A stretch of DNA of 54,908 nucleotides. Origin: Comamonadaceae bacterium (GTDB taxonomy: Bacteria > Pseudomonadota > Gammaproteobacteria > Burkholderiales > Burkholderiaceae_C). Positions 34,948-44,733 of this stretch are shown here, one piece after another. Position numbers and translations under genes: made by a program. The stretch lies in contig QZKF01000106.1 in the NCBI GenBank assembly GCA_003599455.1, forward strand, positions 1 through 54,908, read 5' to 3'. Numbering within the stretch: position 1 is the stretch's first letter; each line of letters begins with the position of its first letter. The notes under the pieces were generated by a model. That model saw only the letters and a list, made by a program, of their open reading frames with translations, did not search any database and was not told where the DNA came from.

Positions 34948-36045
34948 TCAGCGCGCTGGCGCGGCGCGTTCGCGGGTGCGTTGTTGCTCCTGCACTGGCG
35001 CGACGACGGGCCGTTGTGATGGCGCGTTCTTTTCGTAGAGCTTGACCTTGGGAATCTGTCCTTCGCGGATGCGTTGGGCGAGCTTCTCGGCCGCCGCCGC
35101 CATGATGGCTTCGCGCCGCTTCTCGGGCACACGGTTGGCCACGAGGATGGCTTCGATGGCGGCCAGCACGGTCTTTCGTCCACCGCTGCCCCGGCCCGCG
35201 GGTTTGTCAGCAGAGCCGTTCCCGTGGGCTGCAGCGGCTTCGCGCGTGGGTTCGATGCGGTTGGTCTGTCGCAGCTCGCGCTCCACCTTAAGGCGTTCCA
35301 TGTCCGCGAGGCTGGGCTCGTAACCCAGGGTTTTCACGCCACGGGCGGCCGCTTCCAGCCAGACCATCCGCCGGAAGTCTTCGTTGCCGGTCACCCGCAG
35401 GGACTGCCAGTTGCGGGCTTCGGCCACATCGACCATCGATCGAGCCACCGATGGGCTGTTGGTGTCGGTGGCCAGCCGGAAGGTGGATTCGGTGAAGGCG
35501 ACGCGCGAGGTGTCTCCCCGGAAGCGGTATTCGGTCAGGCCGATGCTCAGGTCACCCACGGTGACCGGGGCGCGCTTGATGATGTAGCGGTCGGTCAGCG
35601 CGGCCTCCAGTCGGGCCACGAGCGCTTCGCGCTCGGCTTGGGCGTCCAGTCGGGCAGACGCCTGAGACGGCGCTGCCTCTGGTGCGGTCTTTTCTAGTTG
35701 TGCGGTCGGTGAGGGACGCTGTCGCTCGCGCGGTTCATCGCGCTGCCATTGCCCATCGATCTTGTGAACGAACGACTTCTGGCCCCTGGCGTCCAGCACC
35801 ACGAAGCGGTTGGCGCCGAGATGGTCGGCTTTGGCCGTCATGTCCTTGTAGCGGTCGCTGCGGTAGGTGAGGTCGGCGAAAGGGTCGCGCAGTTCGTAGC
35901 GTTCGCCCGGTTCTGGTTCGGGCGTCTGGAAGGTTCGGATGGCGACCTGGGCGCGGTCGGCAGGCTCCACCGTGCCGCCCACAGATGCGGGGGTATCCGA
36001 GGGAGACCGGTCCGCGCGGCGGGAGGGTGCGGATTTCTCGTCCAT
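34948..36045 (-). CDS. LPD7-domain protein
   Basis: 365 residues from ATG 36045, preceded by AAGGTG; a GTG at 36081 would add 12 residues and lacks a ribosome site. The middle part (GDTSRVAFTESTFRLATD, SVARSMVDVAEARNWQSLRV, FRRMVWLEAAARGVKTLGYEPS) is the LPD7 polyvalent domain, usually found at the C-terminus of conjugative relaxases or primases. Here it is a separate protein. LPD domains are thought to act on or protect transferred DNA; the specific function is unknown. The C-terminal 80 residues are basic and helical. Confidence 0.75.
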   Translation of the reverse strand: MDEKSAPSRRADRSPSDTPASVGGTVEPADRAQVAIRTFQTPEPEPGERYELRDPFADLTYRSDRYKDMTAKADHLGANRFVVLDARGQKSFVHKIDGQWQRDEPRERQRPSPTAQLEKTAPEAAPSQASARLDAQAEREALVARLEAALTDRYIIKRAPVTVGDLSIGLTEYRFRGDTSRVAFTESTFRLATDTNSPSVARSMVDVAEARNWQSLRVTGNEDFRRMVWLEAAARGVKTLGYEPSLADMERLKVERELRQTNRIEPTREAAAAHGNGSADKPAGRGSGGRKTVLAAIEAILVANRVPEKRREAIMAAAAEKLAQRIREGQIPKVKLYEKNAPSQRPVVAPVQEQQRTRERAAPAR

Positions 36046-36084
36046 AGGTTTCACCTTCGGTGGGGGGATTCGGATGGCCACTGT

Positions 36085-36729
36085 TCAGGGTTGAGGCTCT
36101 GCCGGGGCCTGTGTGGACATGGGGAGGGCGCGGTACACCTCGATCTCGACCCGGCGGTTGAGGTGGCGGCCCTGTGGGTTGCGGTTGTCGGCCACGTGGT
36201 CACCGCTGGGTTGGTGGGTGGCGCGTATACGCGTGGGGTCCACGCCGGAGGCGATAAGGTAGTCGCGCACGGCGTTGGCCCTGGCCTGAGCGATGCGGCT
36301 CTCGCCGGATGAGTCGCTTCGGCCGTCGGTGCGCCCTCGCAGGACCACAAGCGGTGCGGCTCTGGAATCATCCACCAGGGCGGTAGCCTCGGTTGTTGGA
36401 ATCGACACGCGGGTGCTGTTGAAGGCGAAGTGGACGGTGTGCACGCGATTGGCCATCGCCTTCTCTTGCATCGACGCCATCAGCTGTTGCCGTACGGCCA
36501 TTTGGGCCAGCGTGGCCGCTGTGGTCTCGGCGAGTCGGCTGGATTCGTTGGCCAGGATGCGTGTGTTCTGCAGATCGTTCTTGCAGACTTGCAGCTCAAG
36601 GGCCAGCTGGGCGTTGGCAGGCCGCTTTTGGGACTCGTCCACGGTGGGTGGTTTGGGAGGCGAACTGCAAGCGCTCAACATCACGACCAGCGAGGCAGTC
36701 AAGACAACGCGGACGGCGGATGTTTTCAT
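36085..36729 (-). CDS. OmpA-like lipoprotein of the transfer operon
   Basis: 214 residues. A lipobox (VVMLSAC, Cys21) marks an outer-membrane lipoprotein. The C-terminal half is an OmpA-type peptidoglycan-binding domain: VHFAFNSTRVSIP, LRGRTDGRSDSSGE, ARANAVRDYLIASGVDPTRI and NRRVEIEV. It may anchor the secretion channel to the cell wall or replace VirB7, which is not otherwise seen in the operon (inference). The ATG overlaps the virD4 stop by 4 nt. Confidence 0.82.
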   Translation of the reverse strand: MKTSAVRVVLTASLVVMLSACSSPPKPPTVDESQKRPANAQLALELQVCKNDLQNTRILANESSRLAETTAATLAQMAVRQQLMASMQEKAMANRVHTVHFAFNSTRVSIPTTEATALVDDSRAAPLVVLRGRTDGRSDSSGESRIAQARANAVRDYLIASGVDPTRIRATHQPSGDHVADNRNPQGRHLNRRVEIEVYRALPMSTQAPAEPQP

Positions 36730-38765
36730 GGGTTTTCTCCCAAGGTTTCAAGGCGCACGGGTTTCACCTCGGGTGCAACGACCTGGGTGGAGGGGGCGGG
36801 ATCGCTCTCTTCTTCGTCTGCGGGCTCGATGGTTCCGCCATCGGTATCTGGCGCTTTGAACTGACAGAAGAAGTCGATGCATATTTGAGCCGCGTTGGCT
36901 GCAGAACCTTCCAGCTGGCTATTGAGGATGGTGGTGTCGTGGGCGAGCTCCTCGACATGCAACTCCTTTTTCCCCGGGGGGAGTTCGTCATCGGCAATGT
37001 GCCAGCGCTGTTGAACCTTGGCCTGGTGCAGGTCCATGTTCATCGGCTTCACTTCAGGCGCGGGCAATAGGCGAGTCGTGAACGCTTTGTCCTGGAAGTA
37101 GCGAATTTTTTCGCCCAGGATCGGTTTGCAGTTCTCGAAGATCACCACCAGGCGCTCGCGCCCCAACTCTTTGAATTCCTGCGGCAGCAGCAGGGCGCGG
37201 CGCTGCTCGCTTTCGTTGCGGCTGACGGTGCTGTGGCCGTGTCCGCTGAAGGAGCGGCTGCGCCCGCGGGAAGTGGCACGCTCGGTGAAGTGGCCCAGCA
37301 TGGCGCTGTACTCATCGGCGTCACGCTGCTCGCGCGGAGCAAACAGAATCTGCAGGCCATGATTGGTGGCGAAAGTGCGTGCCTCCTTGTCCCCGTAGAC
37401 CGCGTCCAGCTGCGACATGGCTTGAACCACCGTGAGCAGGCGCAGGTTGTAGCCCGCCAGGAAAGCTGCCGATTGGGAAATGATCCCCACGCGGCCCATG
37501 GCGGCGAACTCGTCGTTGACCAGCAGGCACTGGTGCTTGAGGGTCTTGTCCTGCGAGGGCAGATGCTGCGTGTTGAGGCTGACCAGTTGCGAGAAGAAGA
37601 GGGCCAGCAGTGGCCGGGCGTTGGCCAGCCGGTTGGGCGGGATGCGCACGTAGATCGACATACGCTGCCGGCGGAGCTGGCCCAAGTCAAAGTCGTCTGC
37701 GCTGGTAGCCGCATCGACCACCGCGTCCGCGAAGATGGTCAATGGCGCGTGGAAGGTGGCCACGACGCTGGACAGCGTGTTGTCCGAGTTGCTCAGGAGC
37801 CGCTGCAGCGCGTCCACGCATTCGTCGGAAAAGGGCTTATCGGTTTCTTTGCGTTGCTTGATCAAGCCATTGAGATGGTCTTTCAGGGAGCGACCCTGGC
37901 CCGAGGACTGGCGCAGCATCTCGCCCACCGTGCGGGGCAGCTCTGGCATTTCCAGCAGCAACAAACCCAGACCGAGGAAGAGGTTGCGGGCCTGGTCGTT
38001 GAAAAAGGCCTCGGACGAGGTGCCGCTGCCGTCGTTGGGGAAGAACACCTGGCCGATGCCCAGCAGATCCCCGACCCGGTGCAGAGGGCTGGTGCGCACG
38101 GCGCTCAGTGGATTCCAGCGGTGGCTGCGGGCTTGTTCGTCAAACGGGGAGAAGGCATACACCGCCTGGCCATGGGCGGCGCGGTAACCGGCCGTGATGG
38201 CGTGGTTTTCGCCTTTGATGTCGAGCACGACGGCGGAGTCGGGCCAGTTGAGCAGGTTGGGAATCACCACGCCCACGCCCTTGCCGCTGCGGGTGGGAGC
38301 GGACAACATCACCGACATCTGGCCGGGCAGGGCGAGGTACTGGCCTTTGAATCGGCCGATCAGGATGCTCGGGGCGTCTGGACGATAGGCCGAATGAATG
38401 AGGCCTGCTCGGGCCACTTCGCCAGCCGAGGCGAAACGTGCGTCGCCATGCAAGGCACGGCGCGGTCGGGCTGCAGTGAACAAGGCGCCGGGCAGTAACA
38501 CCAGCAAGCCAATGCCGGACAGGGCCATGGCGGCCAGCAGACGCTGGCGCAAAACGGCGTCGTCGGCATAGAGCTGCCAGTAGGTGGCGATGCTGCTCCA
38601 GCGGGCCTGCCAGGGGTTGGCCTTGCTGAGCACCAGAAACAAAACGCCCGAGACGTAAACCGCTGCGCTCAGCAGGGCGGTGGCGACCAGCGCCGCAAAG
38701 GCACCAGCGGCAACCCGTCGGCCCAGTGACCAGGAGGAGAAAGGCAAGGCCAATGCCTGACTCAT
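36726..38765 (-). CDS. virD4: Type IV coupling protein VirD4/TraG
   Basis: 679 residues. Two N-terminal membrane segments (about 17-46 and 78-98) are followed by the ATPase core with Walker A in APTRSGKGVGVVIPNLL and Walker B in CLLVNDEFAAMG. The coupling protein recruits the relaxase-DNA complex to the secretion channel. The ATG at 38765 overlaps the virB11 stop (ATGA); the open frame extends to 39092 but that part is virB11 read out of frame. A C-terminal acidic tail (ADEEESDPAPS) may be a substrate-docking segment. Confidence 0.92.
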   Translation of the reverse strand: MSQALALPFSSWSLGRRVAAGAFAALVATALLSAAVYVSGVLFLVLSKANPWQARWSSIATYWQLYADDAVLRQRLLAAMALSGIGLLVLLPGALFTAARPRRALHGDARFASAGEVARAGLIHSAYRPDAPSILIGRFKGQYLALPGQMSVMLSAPTRSGKGVGVVIPNLLNWPDSAVVLDIKGENHAITAGYRAAHGQAVYAFSPFDEQARSHRWNPLSAVRTSPLHRVGDLLGIGQVFFPNDGSGTSSEAFFNDQARNLFLGLGLLLLEMPELPRTVGEMLRQSSGQGRSLKDHLNGLIKQRKETDKPFSDECVDALQRLLSNSDNTLSSVVATFHAPLTIFADAVVDAATSADDFDLGQLRRQRMSIYVRIPPNRLANARPLLALFFSQLVSLNTQHLPSQDKTLKHQCLLVNDEFAAMGRVGIISQSAAFLAGYNLRLLTVVQAMSQLDAVYGDKEARTFATNHGLQILFAPREQRDADEYSAMLGHFTERATSRGRSRSFSGHGHSTVSRNESEQRRALLLPQEFKELGRERLVVIFENCKPILGEKIRYFQDKAFTTRLLPAPEVKPMNMDLHQAKVQQRWHIADDELPPGKKELHVEELAHDTTILNSQLEGSAANAAQICIDFFCQFKAPDTDGGTIEPADEEESDPAPSTQVVAPEVKPVRLETLGENP

Positions 38766-39904
38766 GATGGCACCCCCTCGCTGGCGGCAGCTCCTGGCTC
38801 GTGTAGGGAGCTGGCGCGCAGCGGGCTGTGGCTTGGGGCGTGGTACCTGCAGCGGGGTTCGTAGGCCACATCGGCAATGAAGCGGCCCCGTTCGTCCCGG
38901 TCGAACTGAACGATGACATCGATCACGATGCGCAGCAGGCCCTTGATCTCGTCCATGCGCAGGCCGCCACCGGCACCGCTTTCGCGGATCATCAGCGACA
39001 TCTGTTCCAGCGCCAGATCGCAGTTGCCGGCGTGCACGCTGGTGATGCTGCCCGGGTGGCCCGAGGCGGCCAGCCGGATGAAGGAGAAACACTCTTCTCC
39101 CCGAAGCTCGGCCAGAAAGATGCGGTCCGGCTTCATGCGCAGGCAGGCTTCCAGCAATGACTTGGCGGTGACCCGGGCGGTGCCCTGGGCGTCCTTGCTG
39201 TAGAACAGGTGCACCACATTCGGATGATTGGGCAGGGTGAGTTCGGCCGTGTCCTGAATGGTGATCAGGCGCTCGTGTTTCGGCACCTCTTCGACCAGGC
39301 CTTTCATGAAGGTGGTCTTGCCCGAGCTGGTTTTACCGCTGACGACGATGGTGCGGTGGTGGAGCACGGCCAGGCGCATGAAGTCTGCATAGCGACCTGC
39401 GGCTTTCAGAGCCAGCAGTTCCCGCTCGAAGGCTTGCAGGCCGTCGTTGCTCTCAAGGCTCGGCGCGGTGGTCTTTTCTCCGACGCGGCCGAACAGACCG
39501 TCTTGCTCGAAGTCGCGCAGGCGGAGCACCACGGCTGACGGCTTGCGGATGGTGATGGACACGGTGCCGCGCGGCACCGCAGGCGGTATGACGAACTGGA
39601 TGCGCTCCCCCGTGGGCAGCGTGGCCGACAGCAGCGGTCGTTCTTGGTTGATCTGCTGGTCGCAGTAGGTGGCCAACGCCGTGGCCAGGGACAGGCAACG
39701 CTCCTGCGTCATCGACGGTGCGTTGACGACCTGCCAGCCGCCCACCGTTTCAACTTGCAGTTCGCCCGGTCGGTTCACGCAGACCTCCAGCACACCCGGA
39801 GCGTCCAGCTGTTCGCGTAGCGGGCGCAAGAATTCCACCACCGAGGTGGCGTCGCCACACCAGCCGTCGAGCGGGTGTTCTTCGATGCCGGTCAGGGTGT
39901 TCAT
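38762..39904 (-). CDS. virB11: VirB11/TrbB traffic ATPase
   Basis: 380 residues. Walker A is VSGKTSSGKTTFMKGL, the Asp box is ITIQDTAELTLP, Walker B is PDRIFLAELRGEE and the His box is GHPGSITSVHAG. It forms the hexameric inner-membrane motor that switches the system between pilus assembly and DNA transfer. The C-terminal 35 residues are non-conserved. It overlaps virB10 by 4 nt. Confidence 0.92.
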   Translation of the reverse strand: MNTLTGIEEHPLDGWCGDATSVVEFLRPLREQLDAPGVLEVCVNRPGELQVETVGGWQVVNAPSMTQERCLSLATALATYCDQQINQERPLLSATLPTGERIQFVIPPAVPRGTVSITIRKPSAVVLRLRDFEQDGLFGRVGEKTTAPSLESNDGLQAFERELLALKAAGRYADFMRLAVLHHRTIVVSGKTSSGKTTFMKGLVEEVPKHERLITIQDTAELTLPNHPNVVHLFYSKDAQGTARVTAKSLLEACLRMKPDRIFLAELRGEECFSFIRLAASGHPGSITSVHAGNCDLALEQMSLMIRESGAGGGLRMDEIKGLLRIVIDVIVQFDRDERGRFIADVAYEPRCRYHAPSHSPLRASSLHEPGAAASEGVPS

Positions 39905-41241
39905 CGTTGCACCGGCAGGAGTTCGTACACCGCCGAAAAGTCCACGTCGCGTGCGACGTAGATGCCTACGATGCCGCCCTGGTTCTGGTACAGCAGGGGC
40001 GGGATGTTGATGGTGCTGTCCAGCACCTTCTCCGCCAGCTTGCTGGTGCTGTCGGTGGTGGACGGCAGGACGATGGTGTCGGCCTGCGGGTCTTGTGTCT
40101 GGTTCTGAATCACCAGCTTGACCGAGTCGTCGATGAGCGAGAGCAGCATGGCCGCGCCGATGCGTTCACCCCAGCGGTTGTCCACGTAGCCATCAATCCC
40201 CGACTCGCCGAGCTGGCCCGTGCCGGGCGAATCGATGTCCACCGTAACCCCATGGGGCGTTCGCACCCGCGTCCACAACACCGGGATGCGGACCATGCCG
40301 GGCCGGACCGACGAGATGCGGTATTCGCCGTCCAGGTGCGAACCGCGTTCGATCAGCAGCACCCGCCCGTTGTCGCCGTACACGTTGCGCTGGACCTGGC
40401 AGCCGACCAGGCCCGACGTGGCGCTGATCACCTTGGTTTTGAGCGCGCAGGTGAAGGCCGTCCCCTTGGGCAAGGTGAGGCTGCGGTCGCCCATTGTGCT
40501 GGCCGCGACCTTGGGGGTGGCGGAACCTTGCAACTGACCGCCGAACAGACCCGCAGCGGCTGCAGGCAGGCCGGCGCCCGGTGAGGTGCCCGCCATCGAG
40601 CCCATGGCACCGAGGCTGGCTGCGTTGCCACCTTGGCCGCTGGCTATGGTTGCGCTCTGGGTCAGGTTGTCGAGCAGGCCCTGCAGCTGGCGCTGATAGG
40701 CTTGCAGGCTGCGGCCGGTTTTGGCGACCGGATCGTCTGGAATTGTCGGGGATTCACCAGGGAGCGTTGCACTTGGCATGCCCGCCGAGCTGGAGAGCGC
40801 GCTAGGACGTGAAGACACGATAAGCACCGGGGCATCCTCTGGCGCCATGCCTTTGTTGGGAGACGTAGGCCCGCTGCTGCGCACGCCAATGGGCTCAGCC
40901 ACCTCGTTGGTCGGCAGCAAAGCAGGCACACGCGGCGCGGGTAGGGCCGTCATGTCCAGAGCGCGTGTCCCTGCGCTGGCGGCGGAAGGCCTGTCCCGTA
41001 CCAGCTTGGCGTCTTCATCCGAGGTCGGACCGCTGGTGAAGTAGCGGTTGATGGCAAAGCCCGCGAAAAGCACCAGGGTCAGCAGCATCATGCTGAGCCC
41101 AAGCGCCCCTTTGCGAGACCAGTTGATGCTGCGCGCCGCCGTCACCTGGGGAATGCCGGGCTCTCCCGGCAGCGGGGTGATGCTGTTGCCGTCCGTGGGC
41201 TCAGCGTTTGACGGGCCTTGTGCGTCGCCTTGATCGTTCAT
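39901..41241 (-). CDS. virB10: VirB10/TrbI core-complex protein
   Basis: 446 residues. A short cytoplasmic start is followed by one membrane segment (LGLSMMLLTLVLFAGFAI, about 49-66), a long Pro/Ser-rich periplasmic linker and the TrbI beta-barrel (LTLPKGTAFTCALKTKVISA, GSHLDGEYRISSV, MVRIPVLWTRVRTP). It spans the envelope and links inner-membrane ATPases with the outer-membrane pore formed with VirB9. It overlaps virB9 by 4 nt. Confidence 0.92.
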   Translation of the reverse strand: MNDQGDAQGPSNAEPTDGNSITPLPGEPGIPQVTAARSINWSRKGALGLSMMLLTLVLFAGFAINRYFTSGPTSDEDAKLVRDRPSAASAGTRALDMTALPAPRVPALLPTNEVAEPIGVRSSGPTSPNKGMAPEDAPVLIVSSRPSALSSSAGMPSATLPGESPTIPDDPVAKTGRSLQAYQRQLQGLLDNLTQSATIASGQGGNAASLGAMGSMAGTSPGAGLPAAAAGLFGGQLQGSATPKVAASTMGDRSLTLPKGTAFTCALKTKVISATSGLVGCQVQRNVYGDNGRVLLIERGSHLDGEYRISSVRPGMVRIPVLWTRVRTPHGVTVDIDSPGTGQLGESGIDGYVDNRWGERIGAAMLLSLIDDSVKLVIQNQTQDPQADTIVLPSTTDSTSKLAEKVLDSTINIPPLLYQNQGGIVGIYVARDVDFSAVYELLPVQR

Positions 41242-42152
41242 GGTGTGACTCCGGTGGAGCGGTTGTCGAGAGGTGCATGGCCAGCCTTGAGCACCCGGTG
41301 CACACCCGGCACGGTAGTCGCACCTTCCGCAGTGGCGCCCTCCAGGTCAAAGGCCTCGTTCCAGATGCCGACGACCGCCGAGCCTGCCCGCAGCATCAGG
41401 CGGCGGCTGACGCGGTCCACGACCAGCAGGTCGTCTTCCATCCGGGCGTTGACAAGGGTCTCGCTGCCATCACCGAGCACATGGAACACGGCAGGCACTT
41501 CGCGGTTGCCCGGAAATCGCAGGTAGGTGAACCGCCCATCGTCGTAGACCAGGGTCGGCACGATGTCTTGTGAGCCCGCGCCTTCGGCGAGGGAATACTG
41601 TGAGTTCATCACGGTGGGTTTGGCCTGCAGGCGCTCGGAGACCAGCTGTTGGGGTGTGGGTGCTGGCGGAACTGGGGGCAGAGCGGAGAGCGCGGCAAGG
41701 TCTTGCAGCGCCAGGCGAGATGCCGGCCTCGCTTGCACAGGTGCCTTGACGCTCAAGCGGTAGACCGGTTGCTGCCGATCGTTGTCGGGCAGCACCATGA
41801 AACGCAGCGCATGCGTGCGCCGGTCGGTAACCACAGCCAGGTTGTTGGGGGCGTCCGCGCCGGACTTGGCTTTGACGAACAAGGTCCGCCCGCCCGGCTG
41901 TGCCGCCACGCACCAGACAGCGTCGGCCTTGCTGCAGTCGCCGCCCTGACCCACGGCCACCTCGGTGATCACCTCGTCCTGGTCGAACACCACCAAGGTC
42001 ACCATGCCCCGTTTGACGGGAACGGTCACCACCGCCAGCGGGTCGTAGACCACGTCGCGCAGGCGCGGATCGGCCGGCTTTGCATTCGTCTGCGCGAACA
42101 GGCTCGAAGACAGCGAGCAGGCGATCAATACTGCCAAGACGGTGCGCTTCAT
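41238..42152 (-). CDS. virB9: VirB9/TrbG outer-membrane core protein
   Basis: 304 residues with a signal peptide (MKRTVLAVLIACSLSSSLFAQ). The N-terminal domain (DPRLRDVVYDPLAVVTVPVKRG) and the C-terminal domain (PTLVYDDGRFTYLRFPGNREVPAVF) are typical. It contributes to the outer-membrane ring around VirB10. The ATG at 42152 overlaps the virB8 stop; the open frame upstream to 42422 is virB8 read out of frame. Confidence 0.9.
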   Translation of the reverse strand: MKRTVLAVLIACSLSSSLFAQTNAKPADPRLRDVVYDPLAVVTVPVKRGMVTLVVFDQDEVITEVAVGQGGDCSKADAVWCVAAQPGGRTLFVKAKSGADAPNNLAVVTDRRTHALRFMVLPDNDRQQPVYRLSVKAPVQARPASRLALQDLAALSALPPVPPAPTPQQLVSERLQAKPTVMNSQYSLAEGAGSQDIVPTLVYDDGRFTYLRFPGNREVPAVFHVLGDGSETLVNARMEDDLLVVDRVSRRLMLRAGSAVVGIWNEAFDLEGATAEGATTVPGVHRVLKAGHAPLDNRSTGVTP

Positions 42153-42919
42153 GGCCGTGCCCCCGGTGCCTGGGTGTTGATCTCCGGATCGGACCGGTAG
42201 GCGGTGACCACGAATCCAAAAGGGTTCTCCAGCCGGTCGGCTTCTTTGGCGAGCACCTTGGGCTGGTACTGGTAGACGATGCTGGCCACGTGGCGGGTGG
42301 TCACATCCGGTAGGTTGCGGTCGGTCAGCCGCACGACCTTGTCGTAGGTGACCGTGGCATCGCTCAGGTTGCCGCTGCGCCCCGAAGCCCGCAGGCGGAC
42401 GCCAACAATGTTGATGCGCCATTCCTCTGCGGCGCCGATCTTCTTCTGCAGCGCGCCGTCTCCCTCGAACTGCCGGTTGTATTCGGCGAAGACACCCGGC
42501 ACGGCCATGCGCGCCACCTGGTCAAAGTCGCGCTGCAGGAACATCCAGCTGTAGCTCTCACGCGCCCGCACGAAGGCCACCAGGTTGTGCTTGTCCAGTG
42601 CCTCCATGGCAGGGATGGTTTCTTCGCTCAGCCGCTGCTGGACGGTGGTTTCGCCCGTGACGCGGTCTACCACGATTGGGATTTCCACCACGCGGCGCAG
42701 CGGCCCCTGCACGAACACGGCAGCAATGCCGATCAGGCCGAGCACCAGCCCGGCCACCGCGACGCGCCAGGCCCGACGTTCCGAGCGTTCAAGCATCAGG
42801 GTGCGGTCGATTTCCCATTCGCGGTTCGCCGTGAAAGTGGACGATTCGGCGTCTTTCGCAGGCTCAGAGAGCCGTTTTGGCCATGCGGCGGCTTTACCTG
42901 ACAACAGGATGGCACTCAT
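42149..42919 (-). CDS. virB8: VirB8/TrbF inner-membrane scaffold protein
   Basis: 256 residues. One membrane segment (about 49-70, AWRVAVAGLVLGLIGIAAVFV) is followed by the NTF2-like periplasmic domain (ALDKHNLVAFVRARESYSWM, WRINIVGVRLRASG). VirB8 nucleates assembly of the channel. The TrbF-like C-terminus PEINTQAPGARP is out in the periplasm. It is separated from virB5 by 44 nt. Confidence 0.9.
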   Translation of the reverse strand: MSAILLSGKAAAWPKRLSEPAKDAESSTFTANREWEIDRTLMLERSERRAWRVAVAGLVLGLIGIAAVFVQGPLRRVVEIPIVVDRVTGETTVQQRLSEETIPAMEALDKHNLVAFVRARESYSWMFLQRDFDQVARMAVPGVFAEYNRQFEGDGALQKKIGAAEEWRINIVGVRLRASGRSGNLSDATVTYDKVVRLTDRNLPDVTTRHVASIVYQYQPKVLAKEADRLENPFGFVVTAYRSDPEINTQAPGARP

Positions 42920-42963
42920 GGGGTTCTCCGTTGGGGCTGGTTGGCGGCGTGACTCAGGCAGGG

Positions 42964-43659
42964 TTACGGCAGAAAGTCCGCCACCTTGCCGGTGCGGCCC
43001 AGCATTTCGTACTGCCGTTCGCGCTCGCGCGAGCGGGCGATGCGCTCTTCGCTGTCGGCCATACCTTGCAGCATCTGCACCTGCGACACCTCGTGGGCGA
43101 GCAGGGCGTTTTCAGCGCCGATGCGGGCCTGAATTTCCAGCACCGACTTCTGGTCGGTGGTCGCGTTGATCTGGGTCATCAGCGACTGGATCTGCGTGAG
43201 GCGGCCGGCGGCGGTCTTCATCGCGTCTTGCAGCAAGCCCTTCTGCTGATACGGCTGTGCAAGGGCGGCCTGGCAGTTGGTGCGGGCGTCGCTTGTGAGG
43301 TCCATGCAGTTGTAGACCATGCTCACGTCGCGCAGCAATTTCGCGGTGGCATTCAGCCCGCTGTAGCCCAAGATGTTCACCGCGTTCAGGTGGGTAAAGG
43401 CTTCGGCCGGGACGTAGTTCTTCAGACGTGGGTCATTGAACACATTGCCCAGATTCCGAATGCCATTGATGCTTTCGATCTGGGTCTGCAGTTGTCGGAT
43501 CTGCTGTACTTGGTGGTTGATCTGGGTGATGTCATTCACGACCTGCTGTACTGTCTGAACCAGGTTCGCCACATCGATCACGGGGATTCCGCCGGCGCGG
43601 GCATGGCTACCGCTCACGGCTATGAGAATGGCAGTGGCAACTTTGAGATGTTTGCGCAT
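42964..43659 (-). CDS. virB5: VirB5/TrbJ minor pilus protein
   Basis: 231 residues with a signal peptide ending at HARAGGIP. The mature protein is helical with the repeat-like text VVNDITQINHQVQQIRQLQTQIESI typical of TrbJ/VirB5. It is expected at the pilus tip and in the periplasm. It lies 27 nt after virB6, a position exchanged with virB6 relative to Agrobacterium. Confidence 0.87.
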   Translation of the reverse strand: MRKHLKVATAILIAVSGSHARAGGIPVIDVANLVQTVQQVVNDITQINHQVQQIRQLQTQIESINGIRNLGNVFNDPRLKNYVPAEAFTHLNAVNILGYSGLNATAKLLRDVSMVYNCMDLTSDARTNCQAALAQPYQQKGLLQDAMKTAAGRLTQIQSLMTQINATTDQKSVLEIQARIGAENALLAHEVSQVQMLQGMADSEERIARSRERERQYEMLGRTGKVADFLP

Positions 43660-43686
43660 GTTGAACTCCTTGGCTGGGTGGGTTGA

Positions 43687-44721
43687 TCAGGAACGGCCGC
43701 GCAGCGCGGCGAGTTTGTATGCTGCGGTACGGGCGGCGCCGAAACCGCGGCGGGCCATGGACGCTGCGGTGTGCGGGAGACCCGTGCTCGCGCGGATGAC
43801 GCCGCCCGCCCCCGCAGCAGCACTGGTACCCCGCGCGGAGGAGGCTGAACGCAGGCCCGAAACCATCATGGCGTTCTGGATCATCTGAATGCCTTGCTGA
43901 ATGGCGGCACCGCCTGTGAGGGCCGAGGCGAGGCTGGGTGCTTGGAAGCAAATGATGGCCATGAGGATCATGAGCACGGAGTAGCGCGTGGCCTCTCCCA
44001 AGACATTGAAAGTGCTGCCCATGAACCCGCCACCGTCGGCAATGGCTTTGAACATGGCTGCGCCCATGTAGGCGCTCAGGCCCAGCGCGAAGAAGGCGAA
44101 CCAGGTGAGCACCACCGCGTTCAACACCATCGACAACCAGCTGTCAAAGAAGCGGGCGGTGGGACGCCACGCAAGGCAGAGGATGAATAGAGGCCCGATC
44201 GCGATGACGAAGGTCAGGAACAGCTTGGCCAGCGTGACAACGAACAGGCCAATGCACAGGAACAAGACCGATCCGATGGAGAAGATGGCCCCGGCCAGCA
44301 TCAGGTCCAGTCGGAACATGCTGGCCTCCTTCATGATGTCTGCCACCTGCGCACTGGCGTCGTCGTTGAACTTGTCGAGCAAAGCGTAGGGAGATATAAC
44401 CGTGCTCGGGTCCACCCCCGAAGGCAGAAAGGTGGAGGCCACGCCCATGGCCAGCGCATTGGCGGTGTCGGACACGTTGCTGATGTAGAAGCCGGATTGC
44501 AGGGCGAAGGCCAGCACCAGTCCGATCTTGAACACCTTCCAGGCAAAGGTGGGCACCGTCTCAGGCACCTCGTTGCGCAGCACCGCCCAGCCGTACAGCG
44601 CGACCCAGATCGTCATCGACGTCAAGGCAATGGGTGCGATGGCAGCCATCAGCGAAGACACCACCCCCAGCACGTAGCTGCTCAAGATGGCATCGAACTG
44701 TGACCCGACCCAGGCGAACAT
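43687..44721 (-). CDS. virB6: VirB6/TrbL polytopic inner-membrane protein
   Basis: 344 residues with at least five membrane segments (for example SLMAAIAPIALTSMTIWVAL, LMLAGAIFSIGSVLFLCIGL, LFLTFVIAIGPLFILCLAW). A C-terminal Ala/Gly-rich tail is typical. It forms part of the inner-membrane channel. It lies 12 nt after a small periplasmic gene. Confidence 0.87.
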   Translation of the reverse strand: MFAWVGSQFDAILSSYVLGVVSSLMAAIAPIALTSMTIWVALYGWAVLRNEVPETVPTFAWKVFKIGLVLAFALQSGFYISNVSDTANALAMGVASTFLPSGVDPSTVISPYALLDKFNDDASAQVADIMKEASMFRLDLMLAGAIFSIGSVLFLCIGLFVVTLAKLFLTFVIAIGPLFILCLAWRPTARFFDSWLSMVLNAVVLTWFAFFALGLSAYMGAAMFKAIADGGGFMGSTFNVLGEATRYSVLMILMAIICFQAPSLASALTGGAAIQQGIQMIQNAMMVSGLRSASSARGTSAAAGAGGVIRASTGLPHTAASMARRGFGAARTAAYKLAALRGRS

Positions 44722-44733
44722 GGCGGTGTACTC